A stretch of 64,000 nt of DNA from Luteimonas saliphila (GTDB lineage: Bacteria; Pseudomonadota; Gammaproteobacteria; Xanthomonadales; Xanthomonadaceae), in the NCBI RefSeq assembly GCF_016774335.1, contig NZ_JAETWA010000046.1:1-64000 (forward strand). Direction: 5' to 3'. Below the pieces are notes generated by a model. The model was not told where the DNA came from. It searched no databases and saw only the letters and a list, made by a program, of their open reading frames with translations. Shown here one piece after another: positions 30,615-41,246 of the stretch. The stretch's first letter is position 1; each line of letters starts with the position of its first letter. The position numbers and the translations under genes were made by a program.

Positions 30615-30639
30615 AAGCCCGCCGAGAGGCGGGCTTTTT
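30615..30639 (+). terminator. Rho-independent terminator after yidC
   Basis: AAGCCCGCC, a 4-base loop and GGCGGGCTT followed by a T-run, 20 bases after the yidC stop codon. Confidence 0.88.
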
Positions 30640-30792
30640 CCTGGTTCTTCGCCCAGCTCGGAAGGGGTCGGCTGCTGTGAAGACGAAGACAAAGACAAAG
30701 ACAAAGAGGCTCGGCTTGCGGACGCGTGCGCCATGCGCAGCCAGATCACTGCACTCGCGCAGTTTGAAAAACGCTAACAGTCCGGCACGCAG

Positions 30793-30882
30793 GGTGCGGA
30801 TGCCCTTGGGTGCGAAATCAAGGAGGAGGCGATGGCCACAGGCCGTCGCCGGGGGACATTCGTACCCAAGGGTATCCGTACC
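30793..30882. repeat. Long imperfect hairpin element
   Basis: A 24-base left arm starting GGTGCGGATGCCCTTGGG pairs with the right arm ending at 30882 at 21 of 24 positions. An inner stem (GGCGATGGC/GCCGTCGCC) with a CACA loop sits within. The phrase GGGGACATTCG is shared with the element at 16393-16455. It lies in the 444-base yidC-mnmE gap, which otherwise holds a short (AGACAA)n run near 30686 and the heptamer array. Confidence 0.65.
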
Positions 30883-31027
30883 CCGCCCCCGGTCCGCGAA
30901 CACACGCAGAGCTTCCATCGTCGGTAGCAGACTCTTCAATTCCTGCCCATGAGATCTCGCGGCGCGACCGGTGTCGCCTGCTGCAGGCGCTTCGCGGAAC
31001 GAAGGGCGAACGCGGTACGCTCTTACC

Positions 31028-31083
31028 GATTCCCGATTCCCGATTCCCGATTCCCGATTCCCGATTCCCGATTCCCGATTCCC
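31028..31083 (+). repeat. Heptanucleotide tandem repeat, eight perfect GATTCCC units
   Basis: Eight exact 7-bp units fill 31028-31083 and end at the base before the proposed GTG start of mnmE. They occupy the place where the ribosome-binding site should be. A related heptamer array (GATTGGT) is at 35787-35814. Confidence 0.95.
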
Positions 31084-32424
31084 GTGACCGCGAACCCCAC
31101 CGACACCATCGTTGCGATCGCCACCGCGCCCGGTGCGGGCGGCGTCGGCATCGTGCGGCTGTCGGGCCCAGCCGCGCGCGCCATTGCCGCGACCCTGTGC
31201 GGTCGTGCCCTGCGTCCGCGGCACGCGCATCACGTCGGATTTCGCGACGACGACGGCGCGATCCTCGACGACGGCATCGCGCTCGCCTTCGTCGCACCGG
31301 CCAGCTACACCGGCGAAGACGTGGTCGAACTGCAGGCGCACGGGAGTCCGCCGCTGCTCCGACAGCTGGTCGCGCGTTGTTGCGCGCTGGGCGCGCGGAT
31401 GGCGCGTCCGGGCGAATTCAGCGAGCGCGCCTGCCGCAACGGCCGCCTCGACCTCGCCCAGGCCGAGGCGGTCGCCGACCTGATCGCCGCCTCCGATATA
31501 CGCGCCGCACGCGCCGCGCGCCGCGCGTTCGAAGGCGAGTTCTCGACGCGTGTCGAGGCGCTTGCCGCGACCCTGCTCGCGATCCGTGTACACGCCGAAG
31601 CCGCGATCGATTTCGCCGACGAACCGCTCGATACCCTCGGTGGCGACGCGCTGCGCGCCAGGCTGGTCGACACCCGTGACCAGCTCGATGCCTTGCTCGC
31701 AGCGGCCGAACGCGGACGCAAGTTGCGCGACGGCCTGCATGCGGTGATCGTCGGCCCGCCGAACGCCGGCAAGAGTTCGCTGCTCAACGCGCTCGCCGGC
31801 AGCGATCGCGCGATCGTCACCGAGCTCGCCGGCACCACCCGCGACCTGCTGCGCGAAACCGTGCGCATCTACGGCGTCGAGCTCACCCTGGTCGACACCG
31901 CCGGGCTGCGCGAGGACGGCGATGCGATCGAGCGCGAAGGCATGCGCCGCGCGCGCGAGGAACTGCGACGCGCCGATCTCGCGCTGGTGGTGCTCGACGC
32001 GCGCGACCCCGACGCCGGCCTGCGCGCGCTCGGAGGCGATCTCGACAGCGTGCCGCAGCGCATCGTCGTCCACAACAAGGGCGACCTGCTGCCCGCGCAC
32101 GCCGTCGCGTCGCAGGAAGACGCGATCCTCGCGTCGGCGCGCACCGGCGCCGGGCTGGACCGGGTGCATGCGCGCCTGCGCGCCGCGGCCGGTGGCGAGG
32201 AATCCGGCGAAGGCGCGTTCACCGCGCGCGCGCGCCACGTCGAGGCCCTGCATCGCGCGCGGGCGGCCTGTGCCGAGGCCGCGCCCGCGCTCGAACGCGA
32301 GCAGCTGGACCTGGCCGCCGAAGCCCTGCGCATCGCCCACGACGCGCTCGGCGAGATCACCGGACGCACCCTGCCCGACGATCTGCTGGGACATATCTTC
32401 TCGACCTTCTGCATCGGCAAGTAG
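31084..32424 (+). CDS. mnmE: tRNA modification GTPase MnmE (TrmE)
   Basis: 446 residues. N-terminal folate-binding dimerisation domain ([22 protein letters not shown]), helical domain, and an inserted G domain with [14 protein letters not shown] (G1), DTAGL (G3) and NKGD (G4). The C-terminal CIGK carries the catalytic Cys. With MnmG it makes the 5-carboxymethylaminomethyl group on U34 of certain tRNAs. GTG 31084 fits family length but has no Shine-Dalgarno, since a heptamer array stands directly before it. An in-frame ATG at 30949 would add 45 residues that include RFPIPDS repeats coded by the array. Confidence 0.93.
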   Translation: MTANPTDTIVAIATAPGAGGVGIVRLSGPAARAIAATLCGRALRPRHAHHVGFRDDDGAILDDGIALAFVAPASYTGEDVVELQAHGSPPLLRQLVARCCALGARMARPGEFSERACRNGRLDLAQAEAVADLIAASDIRAARAARRAFEGEFSTRVEALAATLLAIRVHAEAAIDFADEPLDTLGGDALRARLVDTRDQLDALLAAAERGRKLRDGLHAVIVGPPNAGKSSLLNALAGSDRAIVTELAGTTRDLLRETVRIYGVELTLVDTAGLREDGDAIEREGMRRAREELRRADLALVVLDARDPDAGLRALGGDLDSVPQRIVVHNKGDLLPAHAVASQEDAILASARTGAGLDRVHARLRAAAGGEESGEGAFTARARHVEALHRARAACAEAAPALEREQLDLAAEALRIAHDALGEITGRTLPDDLLGHIFSTFCIGK

Positions 32425-32607
32425 CGCGGCCGCGCATCCCTCGCAGCGGGAGCCCCAGTCCTGCCACCCGCAAATTTTCGCCAACTGCGTCACAGTTTCC
32501 GGGCGCGACCGCGCTCAGACTTCCCGCCACGGCCCGGCAGGTTGACAAACGCCGCGGGCTGTCGCGTCCTAGGGACGCAAGTGATCCGTCATCACAGGGG
32601 AAAATCG

Positions 32608-33663
32608 ATGTTCACGAACACCACCGCGTCGGGCCGGAGGGGCCTGCGTCGGCTCTCGACCGGGATTGCGCTCGCCTTGGGCGTGGGCGCGTTGCTCGCG
32701 TCATGCAAGCAGGAGGCGCCGAGCGCCGACGGCGCCCCGCCTCCGGCGGCGACACCGGCCCAGCCCGAGGCCGCGACCCCGCAGGCGCCCGCCGAGGCGG
32801 TATCGGCCGAGGTCGCCGCACTGAGCGCCGAACAACTGCGCGAGGCCGCGTCCAAGGCCTATCAGGAGAGCCGGCTGTATGCGCCGGGCGGCGACAACGC
32901 GATGGAGTACTACCTCGCCCTGCGCGACAAGCAGCCGGCCGACGCCGGCGTGTCGAGCGCCCTGGTCGACCTGCTGCCGATGACCGTGATCGCGACCGAA
33001 CAGAGCCGCGACCGCGGCGACTTCGCCGAGGCCAGGCGCCTGCTGGCGCTGATCGAGAAGACCGATTCGGCCTATCCCGCGGTGGAGCGTCTCAAGACCA
33101 CGATCGCCAGCGCCGAGACCGAGGCCGCGCGTCGGGCCGCGCAGGAACAGCTCACCGCCGAACAGGAGGCGCAGCGCCAGCAGCAGCTCGAGCGCGAGCG
33201 CCAGGAACAGCAGCGGCTGGCCCAGGAACAGGCGGCGCGCGACCTGGCTGCGCAGCAGCAGCAGGCGAGCCAGGAAGCGGCCCGCCAGGAGGCCGCCCGC
33301 CAGGAAGCGGCGCGCCAGGAGGCCGCCCGGCAGGAGGCCGCCCGCCAGGAAGCGGCGCGCCAGGAAGCCGCGAGCCAGGCGGCCGCCAACCGTCCCGCCG
33401 CCAGCGCTTCGGATCTGCGCGCGATCAGCACGCCGGCGCCGCGCTACCCGCCCGACGCCCTGCGCGCCGGCACCGCGGGCGAAGTGCAGCTGGAGTTCAC
33501 GGTGGCGGTCGACGGGTCGGTGAGTTCGGCGCGCGTGGTGCGTGCCGATCCGCCGCGCACCTTCGATCGCGAAGCGCTCAACGCGGTCCGTCGCTGGCGC
33601 TTCGAACCGGTGCCGGCCCCGGTCACCACGCGTCGCACGATCAACTTCAGTCCGTCGCAGTAG
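32608..33663 (+). CDS. Lipoprotein with TonB-like C-terminal domain
   Basis: 351 residues. Signal peptide with lipobox LLASC (Cys near 33) instead of the usual TonB membrane anchor. Next come a Pro/Ala-rich linker, a helical region with a tetratricopeptide-like feel (about 75-165), a long Gln/Glu/Arg coiled-coil segment (about 170-270) with seven QEAAR-type repeats, and a C-terminal TonB domain (APRYPPDALRAGTAGEVQLEFTVAVDGSV...VRRWRFEP). A TTGACA hexamer at 32542 may be its -35 box. It may bridge envelope layers rather than transduce energy; a terminator follows. Confidence 0.82.
   Translation: MFTNTTASGRRGLRRLSTGIALALGVGALLASCKQEAPSADGAPPPAATPAQPEAATPQAPAEAVSAEVAALSAEQLREAASKAYQESRLYAPGGDNAMEYYLALRDKQPADAGVSSALVDLLPMTVIATEQSRDRGDFAEARRLLALIEKTDSAYPAVERLKTTIASAETEAARRAAQEQLTAEQEAQRQQQLERERQEQQRLAQEQAARDLAAQQQQASQEAARQEAARQEAARQEAARQEAARQEAARQEAASQAAANRPAASASDLRAISTPAPRYPPDALRAGTAGEVQLEFTVAVDGSVSSARVVRADPPRTFDREALNAVRRWRFEPVPAPVTTRRTINFSPSQ
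33271..33375 (+). repeat. In-frame 15-bp tandem repeat, seven units
   Basis: Units begin at 33271 and recur every 15 bases, each coding Gln-Glu-Ala-Ala-Arg (Ser at the end of the last). Unit length is a multiple of three, so copy-number change would alter coiled-coil length without shifting the frame. Confidence 0.9.
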
Positions 33664-33682
33664 ACCGCGCGATGACGCAAGG

Positions 33683-33710
33683 AAAAAGCCCGGCGAAGCC
33701 GGGCTTTTTC
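33683..33710. terminator. Bidirectional rho-independent terminator
   Basis: AAAAAGCCCGGC, a 3-base loop and GCCGGGCTTTTT form a stem with an A-run before and a T-run after, so it can work on both strands between the plus-strand lipoprotein gene and the minus-strand ABC exporter. Confidence 0.88.
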
Positions 33711-33842
33711 TTCTGTCGCGTCTCGCGATGGGCCGTGCGGGACGGCTTTCCGGTACGGGCAGTCGCGCCTGAAGACGCTCCTGCGCGAAGCGCTCCGGGC
33801 TCGGGTGCGAGCGGCTGCGCGTTCTTCGCTGCAGGCCGTGCC

Positions 33843-35008
33843 TCAGGCCGAGATCGCCAGCTTCTCGCGGTGGTACAGGCGTGCGGCCATCAGCCACAGC
33901 ACCAGGCCCAGCCCGAAGCCCGCGCCGAGGTACACCGCCCATTCCTGCAGCGCGATCGGCTCGCTGCGCACCAGCTTGAGGATCATCTGGTTCTGCGCCA
34001 GGAACGGCACGGCGAACTGCCAGAGCTGGTTCTTGATCGGGTTCACCATCAGCATGATCGTCGGGATGATCGGCAGGAACATCAGCACGCTCATGTAGCT
34101 CTGCGCCTCCTTCACCGACTTCACGCTCGCCGCGATCAGGGTCAGCAGGGTGGTGCCGATCAGCACCATCGGCAACAGCACGAACAGAAGCTGCGCCATC
34201 ACCGGCAGCGAGACGTCGACCATCTGCATCGGTCCCGGTGCGAGCTGGAACGAGAACTTCAGCGAGACCACGATCAGCAGCAGAGAGAGCATGCCGAACA
34301 GGCAGGCGGCGAGGATCTTGCCGCTCATGATCGCGGCGCGCGCGGCGGGCGTGGCCAGCAGCGGTTCCAGCGACTGCCGCTCGCGCTCGCCGGCGGTCAC
34401 GTCGATCACCAGCGCCGCGCCGCCGAGGAAGCTCAGCAGGATCAGCAGGTAGGGCAGGAACGCGAGCATCATGCCGCGTCGCGCCTCGGGCGTGGCGACG
34501 TCGCGCTGGCCGATCTGTACCGCGAATCCGGCCTCCGGGCTGACCCCGCGGTTGATTCCGCGCAGGACGCCGACGGTGCGGCTGTACTCGAGCAGCACGC
34601 CGCGCAGGCGGTCGACCGGGATCCGCGAATCCTGGCGCGAGCTGTCGTAGATCAGCTCGATCTTGGCGCTGCGGCTGGCGCGCCACTGCTCGCCGAACTC
34701 GGGGTCGATCTTCAGCACCACGTCGAACGCCTGCTCGCGCACCGCCTGGTCCGGGTCCGGCGGTGCCGGCATCGCCTCGATGTTGCGGCCCTTCAGGAAC
34801 GCGACCAGGTTCGGCGCGTGCTCGGCGCCGACCACCGGCAGCTCCAGCGTCGATTCGAGCTGGGTGCGCATCTTCTTCTCGGCCAGCGCGCCCATGCCCA
34901 GGATCAGCGCCGGGATCACGATCGGCCCGAGGAACAGGCCCAGCGCCATGGTCTTGCGGTCGCGGAACAGGTCCAGCAGTTCCTTCTTCGCGACGGTCCA
35001 GATCGCCT

Positions 35009-35012
<4 letters not shown>
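33843..35012 (-). CDS. ABC exporter permease, NatB-like
   Basis: 389 residues. First TM helix at about 22-42 (MALGLFLGPIVIPALILGMGAL), a large extracytoplasmic domain (about 45-190), then five or six TM helices to the C-terminus (FLPYLLILLSFLGGAALVIDV, ILAACLFGMLSLLLIVVSL, LLFVLLPMVLIGTTLLTLIAA, MFLPIIPTIMLMV). The motif TAGERERQSLEPLLATP is typical of ABC-2 permeases of the NatB group. Its ATG overlaps the stop of the ATPase gene by four bases. Probably exports Na+ or another small substrate; the substrate is not proven. Confidence 0.85.
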
Positions 35013-35767
<755 letters not shown>

Positions 35768-35786
35768 GGAAGTTCCGTGATTCGAG

Positions 35787-35814
35787 GATTGGTGATTGGT
35801 GATTGGTGATTGGT
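35787..35814 (-). repeat. Heptanucleotide tandem repeat, four GATTGGT units
   Basis: Four exact units at 35787-35814, followed by a partial one, lie 19 bases before the start of the ABC ATPase gene (which is read leftward). A further set of GAATCA-type direct repeats (AATCACGAATCACGAATCATGA) lies at 35860-35882. Same type of array as that before mnmE, in a different heptamer. Confidence 0.9.
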
Positions 35815-35898
35815 GATTCGACAGAGCGGATCCGGATTGCGGCGGCGATTGCCTTTCCCAATCACGAATCACGAATCATGAATGACAAATCGCCGCTC

Positions 35899-37422
35899 TT
35901 ACGGCTCCCAGCCGTAGTTGCCGGCGAACGGCGGCTGCGCGCTCAGGCGCTCGAGGCACTTGGCGTCGAGAGACTTCGCGTCCGCGGTCTCGAGAAACTG
36001 CGCGAACAGCTTGGGCATGCAGCCGGTACCGAGCACGCTGTGGCCCTGGCCGGGCAGCACCAGATGACGGCCGTTGGGCAGGGTCTGCACCACCTCGTCG
36101 CCGTAGCGCGGCGGCGTGACCGGGTCGAGTTCGCCGCTGACCGCGAGCACCGGCACGTCGCCCGAAAGCGGCGCGCGGAAATCCGCCGCGCGCGCGCCCT
36201 TGGGCCAGGCCGCGCACTGGGCGGCGAGCATGTCGACCAGCAGGTTGCCGAGCACGGTGTCGGCATCCGCGTCGGCGTCGCGCTCGCCGAACTCGGCCGC
36301 GTCTTCGCTGCAGCTCACCGACAGACCCATGCCGATCGCCATCATGTCGCTCATCTGCGACGAGAGCATGCGCGACTGGGCGAGCAGGCTCTCGTAGCGC
36401 TGCTGCGCAGCCTCGTGCAGCACCAGCGGCAAGGTCGCCGCCATCGAAGGCTGATAGGCGTACATGCGCAGCAGCCCGGCCAGGTGGCCGAAACGCGGGA
36501 CTTCCTCGCGCCATTCGCCCGACACCGGGTCGCGGTAGCGCACCGGCGCGATGCCGCCGGCCTGCAGCCGGTCGCGCACCAGCGTCAGCTGCCGGCGCGG
36601 ATCGCCGAGGTTGGTGAGGCAGGCCTCACTGGCGCGGCAGCGCTGGAACTGCGATTCCAGCGCATCCTCCAGGTTGCGCGCGTGGTCCTGCCCGAGGACC
36701 AGCGAGTTGGGCACCACCGAATCGAGCACCACGCTGCGCGTGTGTTGCGGATAGGTGGCCGCGTACTGCTGCGCGACGCGCGTGCCGTAGGACACGCCGA
36801 CCAGGTTGACGCGCTCGACGCCGATCCTGCGCCGGACCAGGTCGAGGTCGCGGATATGGTCGCCGGTGGTGTAGTAGCGCAGGTCCGCGGTCTTCTGCAG
36901 TTCGTCGCGGCAGGCCTCGGTGAGGCGCACCATCGCCTCGGGCGTCTCGTTCTCGGGATCGGCCAGCGCCTGCTCGTCGCCGAAGCCGGGACAGTGCAGC
37001 GGATGCGAGCCGCCGGTGCCGCGCGCGTCGACCAGCAGGACGTGGCGGTTGCGACGCACGTCGGAGAACGCTTCGCGGACGCTCGGGAAGCTCTCGATCG
37101 CCGACTGCCCGGGACCGCCGGCGATCATGTAGATCGGATCGGCCTCGGCCATGCCGCGGGCCGGCACCAGCGCGATCGCCAGATCGATGCTGCGGCCGTC
37201 CGGCGCATCGTGGTTCTCCGGCACGGCGAGCGTGGCGCATTGCGCCTCCACCGCGTCGCCGCCGGGCGCGCTCAGCGCGCACGGCTCGAACGCGATCTCG
37301 CCGTAGCGCAGCTTGCCCTGGGCGTCGGCGCGCGGGCCGGCCTGTTGGCGCGCGGTGCCGTCGCAGCCGGCGAGCAGCAGTGCGCCGGCGAGCAGGGAGA
37401 GGGGGAACAGCGCGGACTTCAT
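35899..37422 (-). CDS. Alpha/beta-hydrolase lipoprotein, tripeptidyl-aminopeptidase-like
   Basis: 507 residues. Lipobox LLLAGC (Cys near 20). Alpha/beta-hydrolase fold with oxyanion region GGPGQS, nucleophile elbow GVSYGTR (Ser near 210), catalytic Asp in GELDPVTPP and His in GQGHSVLG near the C-terminus. The layout, with a lid domain between and the C-terminal TAP-type ending, matches bacterial proline iminopeptidase/tripeptidyl aminopeptidase (SlpE/TAP) proteins. It probably cleaves short peptides at the cell envelope. Its ATG overlaps the stop of the small XRE regulator. Confidence 0.87.
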   Translation of the reverse strand: MKSALFPLSLLAGALLLAGCDGTARQQAGPRADAQGKLRYGEIAFEPCALSAPGGDAVEAQCATLAVPENHDAPDGRSIDLAIALVPARGMAEADPIYMIAGGPGQSAIESFPSVREAFSDVRRNRHVLLVDARGTGGSHPLHCPGFGDEQALADPENETPEAMVRLTEACRDELQKTADLRYYTTGDHIRDLDLVRRRIGVERVNLVGVSYGTRVAQQYAATYPQHTRSVVLDSVVPNSLVLGQDHARNLEDALESQFQRCRASEACLTNLGDPRRQLTLVRDRLQAGGIAPVRYRDPVSGEWREEVPRFGHLAGLLRMYAYQPSMAATLPLVLHEAAQQRYESLLAQSRMLSSQMSDMMAIGMGLSVSCSEDAAEFGERDADADADTVLGNLLVDMLAAQCAAWPKGARAADFRAPLSGDVPVLAVSGELDPVTPPRYGDEVVQTLPNGRHLVLPGQGHSVLGTGCMPKLFAQFLETADAKSLDAKCLERLSAQPPFAGNYGWEP

Positions 37423-37619
37423 GCAGATGCCTCCGGGAAGAAAATCGATTCGATGGCGGTGTCGAACAGTGCCGCGATCCGGAACGCAAGCGGCAGGCTG
37501 GGATCGTACTTGCCGGTTTCGATCGCGTTGACCGTCTGCCTCGAGACCTCCAGACGCTCGGCGAGCTGCGCTTGTGACCAGCCATGCGCCTCGCGCAGTT
37601 CGCGCACACGGCTCTTCAT
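37419..37619 (-). CDS. Small XRE-family transcriptional regulator
   Basis: 66 residues, essentially one helix-turn-helix domain: WSQAQLAERLEVSRQTVNAIETGKYDPSLPLAFRIAALF, with a short C-terminal tail. Proteins of this size (YozG-type) often repress an operon with a neighbouring membrane protein. It lies between the membrane protein gene (10 bases upstream) and the hydrolase (4-base overlap), so the three form one unit. The twin palindromes at 38270-38332 upstream of the unit are its likely operators. Confidence 0.9.
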   Translation of the reverse strand: MKSRVRELREAHGWSQAQLAERLEVSRQTVNAIETGKYDPSLPLAFRIAALFDTAIESIFFPEASA

Positions 37620-37629
37620 CGGCAGGTCC

Positions 37630-38208
37630 TCAGCGGTAGCGCCGCGCCACGAAGGCCTTGGCGACGCCGTAGACGGCGCAGACCAGCGGGAACACCCAGA
37701 TCATCGCGACGTCGCCGGGCACATGCATCAGCCTCGCGGACTGCAGCAGGCCTCCGGTCATGTACAGCATCGACACGCACACGGTGGCGACGCCGACCGA
37801 CTCGAGTTCGATGCGCTGCTGCATCTCGTCCAGGCCGCGCATGTAGCGCACGATCGCGCGTACCGCGAAACCGATCGGCAGCAACGGCGCGATCGCGATC
37901 ACCAGGCGCAGCGCCTGCGGTTCCACCCGCCTGAGCAGCCAGATCGAAGCCGACAGCACCAGTACGTACGCAGCCATCGACGCCATCAGCTCGCGCAGGT
38001 AGCGGCGGGTGAGTCCGGGCGGTGCGGTATCGCAATCGTCGGGGCTGCCGCGGTGCGCCATCGCCATCGCGGCCAGCATCAGGGCGCCGACGAACAGGAC
38101 GATGGCGAAGTCCCGCGGCATGCCGGGCACCAGGCGCGGCAGCAGCACGGCGGCGGCGCCCAGCAGGACGGCGACGCCGGCGAGCATGCGCAATGCGGTC
38201 AGGCGCAT
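37630..38208 (-). CDS. Four-TM membrane protein co-transcribed with an XRE regulator
   Basis: 192 residues. Hydrophobic helices at about 5-23 (ALRMLAGVAVLLGAAAVLL), 33-52, 75-93 (ASMAAYVLVLSASIWLL), 100-120 (LVIAIAPLLPIGFAVRAIV) and 138-165; the last may be two short helices. A YMRGLDEMQQRIELESVG stretch between the later helices recalls small membrane proteins linked to compact XRE regulators in many bacteria. Function unknown. First gene of the three-gene unit; the start has no strong ribosome site. Confidence 0.8.
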   Translation of the reverse strand: MRLTALRMLAGVAVLLGAAAVLLPRLVPGMPRDFAIVLFVGALMLAAMAMAHRGSPDDCDTAPPGLTRRYLRELMASMAAYVLVLSASIWLLRRVEPQALRLVIAIAPLLPIGFAVRAIVRYMRGLDEMQQRIELESVGVATVCVSMLYMTGGLLQSARLMHVPGDVAMIWVFPLVCAVYGVAKAFVARRYR

Positions 38209-38269
38209 GAGGGCCGCTCCTGGGGCGGTGAGGGAATCATGCAGGTCGGATGGAGATTCAAGCCGGGAG

Positions 38270-38289
38270 GTGTCAAGGTCGCTTGACAC
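38270..38289. promoter_or_regulatory. Palindromic operator candidate, proximal
   Basis: GTGTCAAG and CTTGACAC separated by four bases form a perfect 20-bp palindrome, 62 bases before the start of the membrane protein gene. The same arms recur at 38313-38332. Confidence 0.7.
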
Positions 38290-38312
38290 AAGGTTGCCTG
38301 CAACCGATGCGC

Positions 38313-38332
38313 GTGTCAAGCAAGCTTGACAC
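38313..38332. promoter_or_regulatory. Palindromic operator candidate, distal
   Basis: Second perfect palindrome with the same 8-bp arms, centred 43 bp (about four helical turns) from the first. On the minus strand each palindrome contains TTGACA, a perfect -35 hexamer, so repressor and polymerase could compete. The rest of the 38333-38541 gap shows only two imperfect direct copies of GCGCGACCTCGGG. Confidence 0.7.
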
Positions 38333-38541
38333 CTGTGTCCGCGGACGCCTCCTGCGGACGACGACCTCGCCATGGTCCGCAGCCGGCTGCCCGCGCGACC
38401 TCGGGGGAACCGCGACGACCGGAATCCGGGCCAGCCACTGCGGGGCTCCACCGGCGCGCCGACTTGGCTGCCGACCTGAATTCTCGCGGCGAGCGCGGGC
38501 GCCACGCGTGCCGCGCGACCTCGGGAGATCCGCCGCTGGGC

Positions 38542-39306
38542 CTACTTGCTGCTGACGTACTTCTCGCGGCGAATCTGCGGCACGCCCAGACCCGCCGCCT
38601 TGAGCGCCTCGAAACAGGCATCGACCATGTTCGGGTTGCCGCACAGGTAGGCGATGTCGGTGGCCGGGTCGGGTGCGAACTCCTGCAGGAACTGCTGCAC
38701 GTATCCCTGCCTCGCGTCGGCGTGGGCGTGGGCCGATCCAGGCGCGGGCAGCTCGCGCGAGAAGCAGGGGACGAAGCGGAAGCCCGGATGGGCATCGGCG
38801 AACGCGCGGAACTCGTCGCCGTACAGCAGCTCGGCCGGTGTGCGCGCGCCGAACAGCAGTACCACCTCGGCGCCACGCCCGGCCATCGCCTGCGACAGCA
38901 GCGGCAGCATCGACCGGTACGGGGTGACCCCGGTGCCGGTGCCGATCAGCAGGTAGCGCCGGTTGGCGTCGGCCGGCATCAGGCAGAAGCGGCCGAAGGG
39001 ACCGCTCGCCTGCACGGTGCCGCCCGCTTCGAGACCTTCGAACAGCGCGGTCGCCGCGCCACCGGGGACATAGCTCACCGCGATCTCCACTGCATCGCCC
39101 GGCGCGAGCGCGTGGTCGTGGATGGTCGCCAGCGAATACGAGCGCTTGGTCGCGGTACCGTCGGCGTAGTGGAAGTGCACCTGGATGAACTGCCCCGGGA
39201 CGAAGTCCAGCGGCTGGCCGTCGTCGCGGGTGAACGTCAGGTGCGCCACCGACGGCGCGAGCATGCGCTTGCCGACGAGCTTGAGCGGAAACTGGACGAT
39301 GGCCAA
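38542..39306 (-). CDS. fpr: Ferredoxin-NADP reductase
   Basis: 254 residues. FAD-binding domain with RSYSLAT (R-x-Y-S-x-A/T) near 55-61 and VPGGAATALFEG, and NADP-binding domain with GTGTGVTPYRSML, LLFGARTPAELLYGDEF and YLCGNPNMVD; the end is KYVSSK. This is the plant-type/bacterial Fpr fold that moves electrons between NADPH and ferredoxin or flavodoxin. It is divergent from the yadGH-like genes. Confidence 0.92.
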   Translation of the reverse strand: MAIVQFPLKLVGKRMLAPSVAHLTFTRDDGQPLDFVPGQFIQVHFHYADGTATKRSYSLATIHDHALAPGDAVEIAVSYVPGGAATALFEGLEAGGTVQASGPFGRFCLMPADANRRYLLIGTGTGVTPYRSMLPLLSQAMAGRGAEVVLLFGARTPAELLYGDEFRAFADAHPGFRFVPCFSRELPAPGSAHAHADARQGYVQQFLQEFAPDPATDIAYLCGNPNMVDACFEALKAAGLGVPQIRREKYVSSK

Positions 39307-39394
39307 GACCGGAATGGGACGCTCTGGCCCGGGAGCGGGCCGATGGGGCGCCTATACTAGCGGTTCGCCGCGAAACGCGGCCGAGGCCCACGCG

Positions 39395-40354
<960 letters not shown>

Positions 40355-40430
40355 ACGCGCCATCGCCCCGGGCCCGACGCAATCCCGAACGCAACTCCTT
40401 CCTCCCTGGCGCCGCGCGCGGGGCTGGGCC

Positions 40431-41246
40431 ATGAAAGCAGACCGCATGAACACGATCGCCACCGCACCGCCCACCGTCGCGCGCAGCAACTGGATCGCGC
40501 TGCTGACCATCATGCGCCGCGAGGTCGCGCGCATCCTGCGCATCTGGGGCCAGACCCTGGTGCCGCCGGCGATCACGATGACGCTGTACTTCCTGATCTT
40601 CGGCGGCCTGATCGGCTCGCGCATCGGCGACATGGGCGGCTTCAGCTACATGGAGTTCATCGTCCCCGGGCTGGTGATGATGAGCGTGATCCAGAACAGC
40701 TACGGCAACATCTCCTCGAGCTTCTTCGGCGCCAAGTTCGGGCGCCATGTCGAGGAACTGCTGGTGAGCCCGATGCCGCCGTGGGTAATCCTGGGCGGCT
40801 ACGTCGCCGGCGCGGTACTGCGCGGGCTGATGGTCGGCGTGATCGTGCTGCTGATCGCGATGTGCTTCACCACCGTGCGCATTCCGCATCCGCTGATCAC
40901 CCTGGCGACGGTGCTGCTGGGCGCGACCATCTTCTCGCTGGCCGGGTTCGTCAACGCGGTGTACGCGAAGAAGTTCGACGACGTCGCCATCGTGCCGACC
41001 TTCATCCTGACCCCGCTGACCTACCTGGGCGGCGTGTTCTATTCGGTGAAGCTGTTGCCGCAGTGGGCCGAGACCGCCACCCACTTCAACCCGGTGTTCT
41101 ACATGGTCAACGCCTTCCGCTACGGCCTGCTCGGGGTGAGCGACGTGCCGGTGTGGATCGCGTTCGCGCTGATGCTGTTCTTCGTTGCCACCCTCGGCAC
41201 GCTCGGCCTGTGGCTGCTGCACAAGGGCGTCGGGCTGCGCAGCTGA
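40431..41246 (+). CDS. yadH: ABC transporter permease, YadH-like
   Basis: 271 residues, six TM helices. Residues such as RIWGQTLVPPAITMTLYFLIFGGLIGSRIGDM, GFSYMEFIVPGLVMMSVI, SSFFGAKFGRHVEELLVSPMP and FILTPLTYLGGVFYS are nearly identical to the E. coli YadH pattern. An internal ATG at 40446 is an alternative start. The stop overlaps the start of the next gene (TGATG), so translation is coupled. Confidence 0.92.
   Translation: MKADRMNTIATAPPTVARSNWIALLTIMRREVARILRIWGQTLVPPAITMTLYFLIFGGLIGSRIGDMGGFSYMEFIVPGLVMMSVIQNSYGNISSSFFGAKFGRHVEELLVSPMPPWVILGGYVAGAVLRGLMVGVIVLLIAMCFTTVRIPHPLITLATVLLGATIFSLAGFVNAVYAKKFDDVAIVPTFILTPLTYLGGVFYSVKLLPQWAETATHFNPVFYMVNAFRYGLLGVSDVPVWIAFALMLFFVATLGTLGLWLLHKGVGLRS

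Noticed and set aside
31028-31083. The GATTCCC array as a CRISPR or iteron set
   Set aside because: Units are only 7 bp with no spacers, and it lies far from the DnaA boxes; it is a simple tandem repeat.
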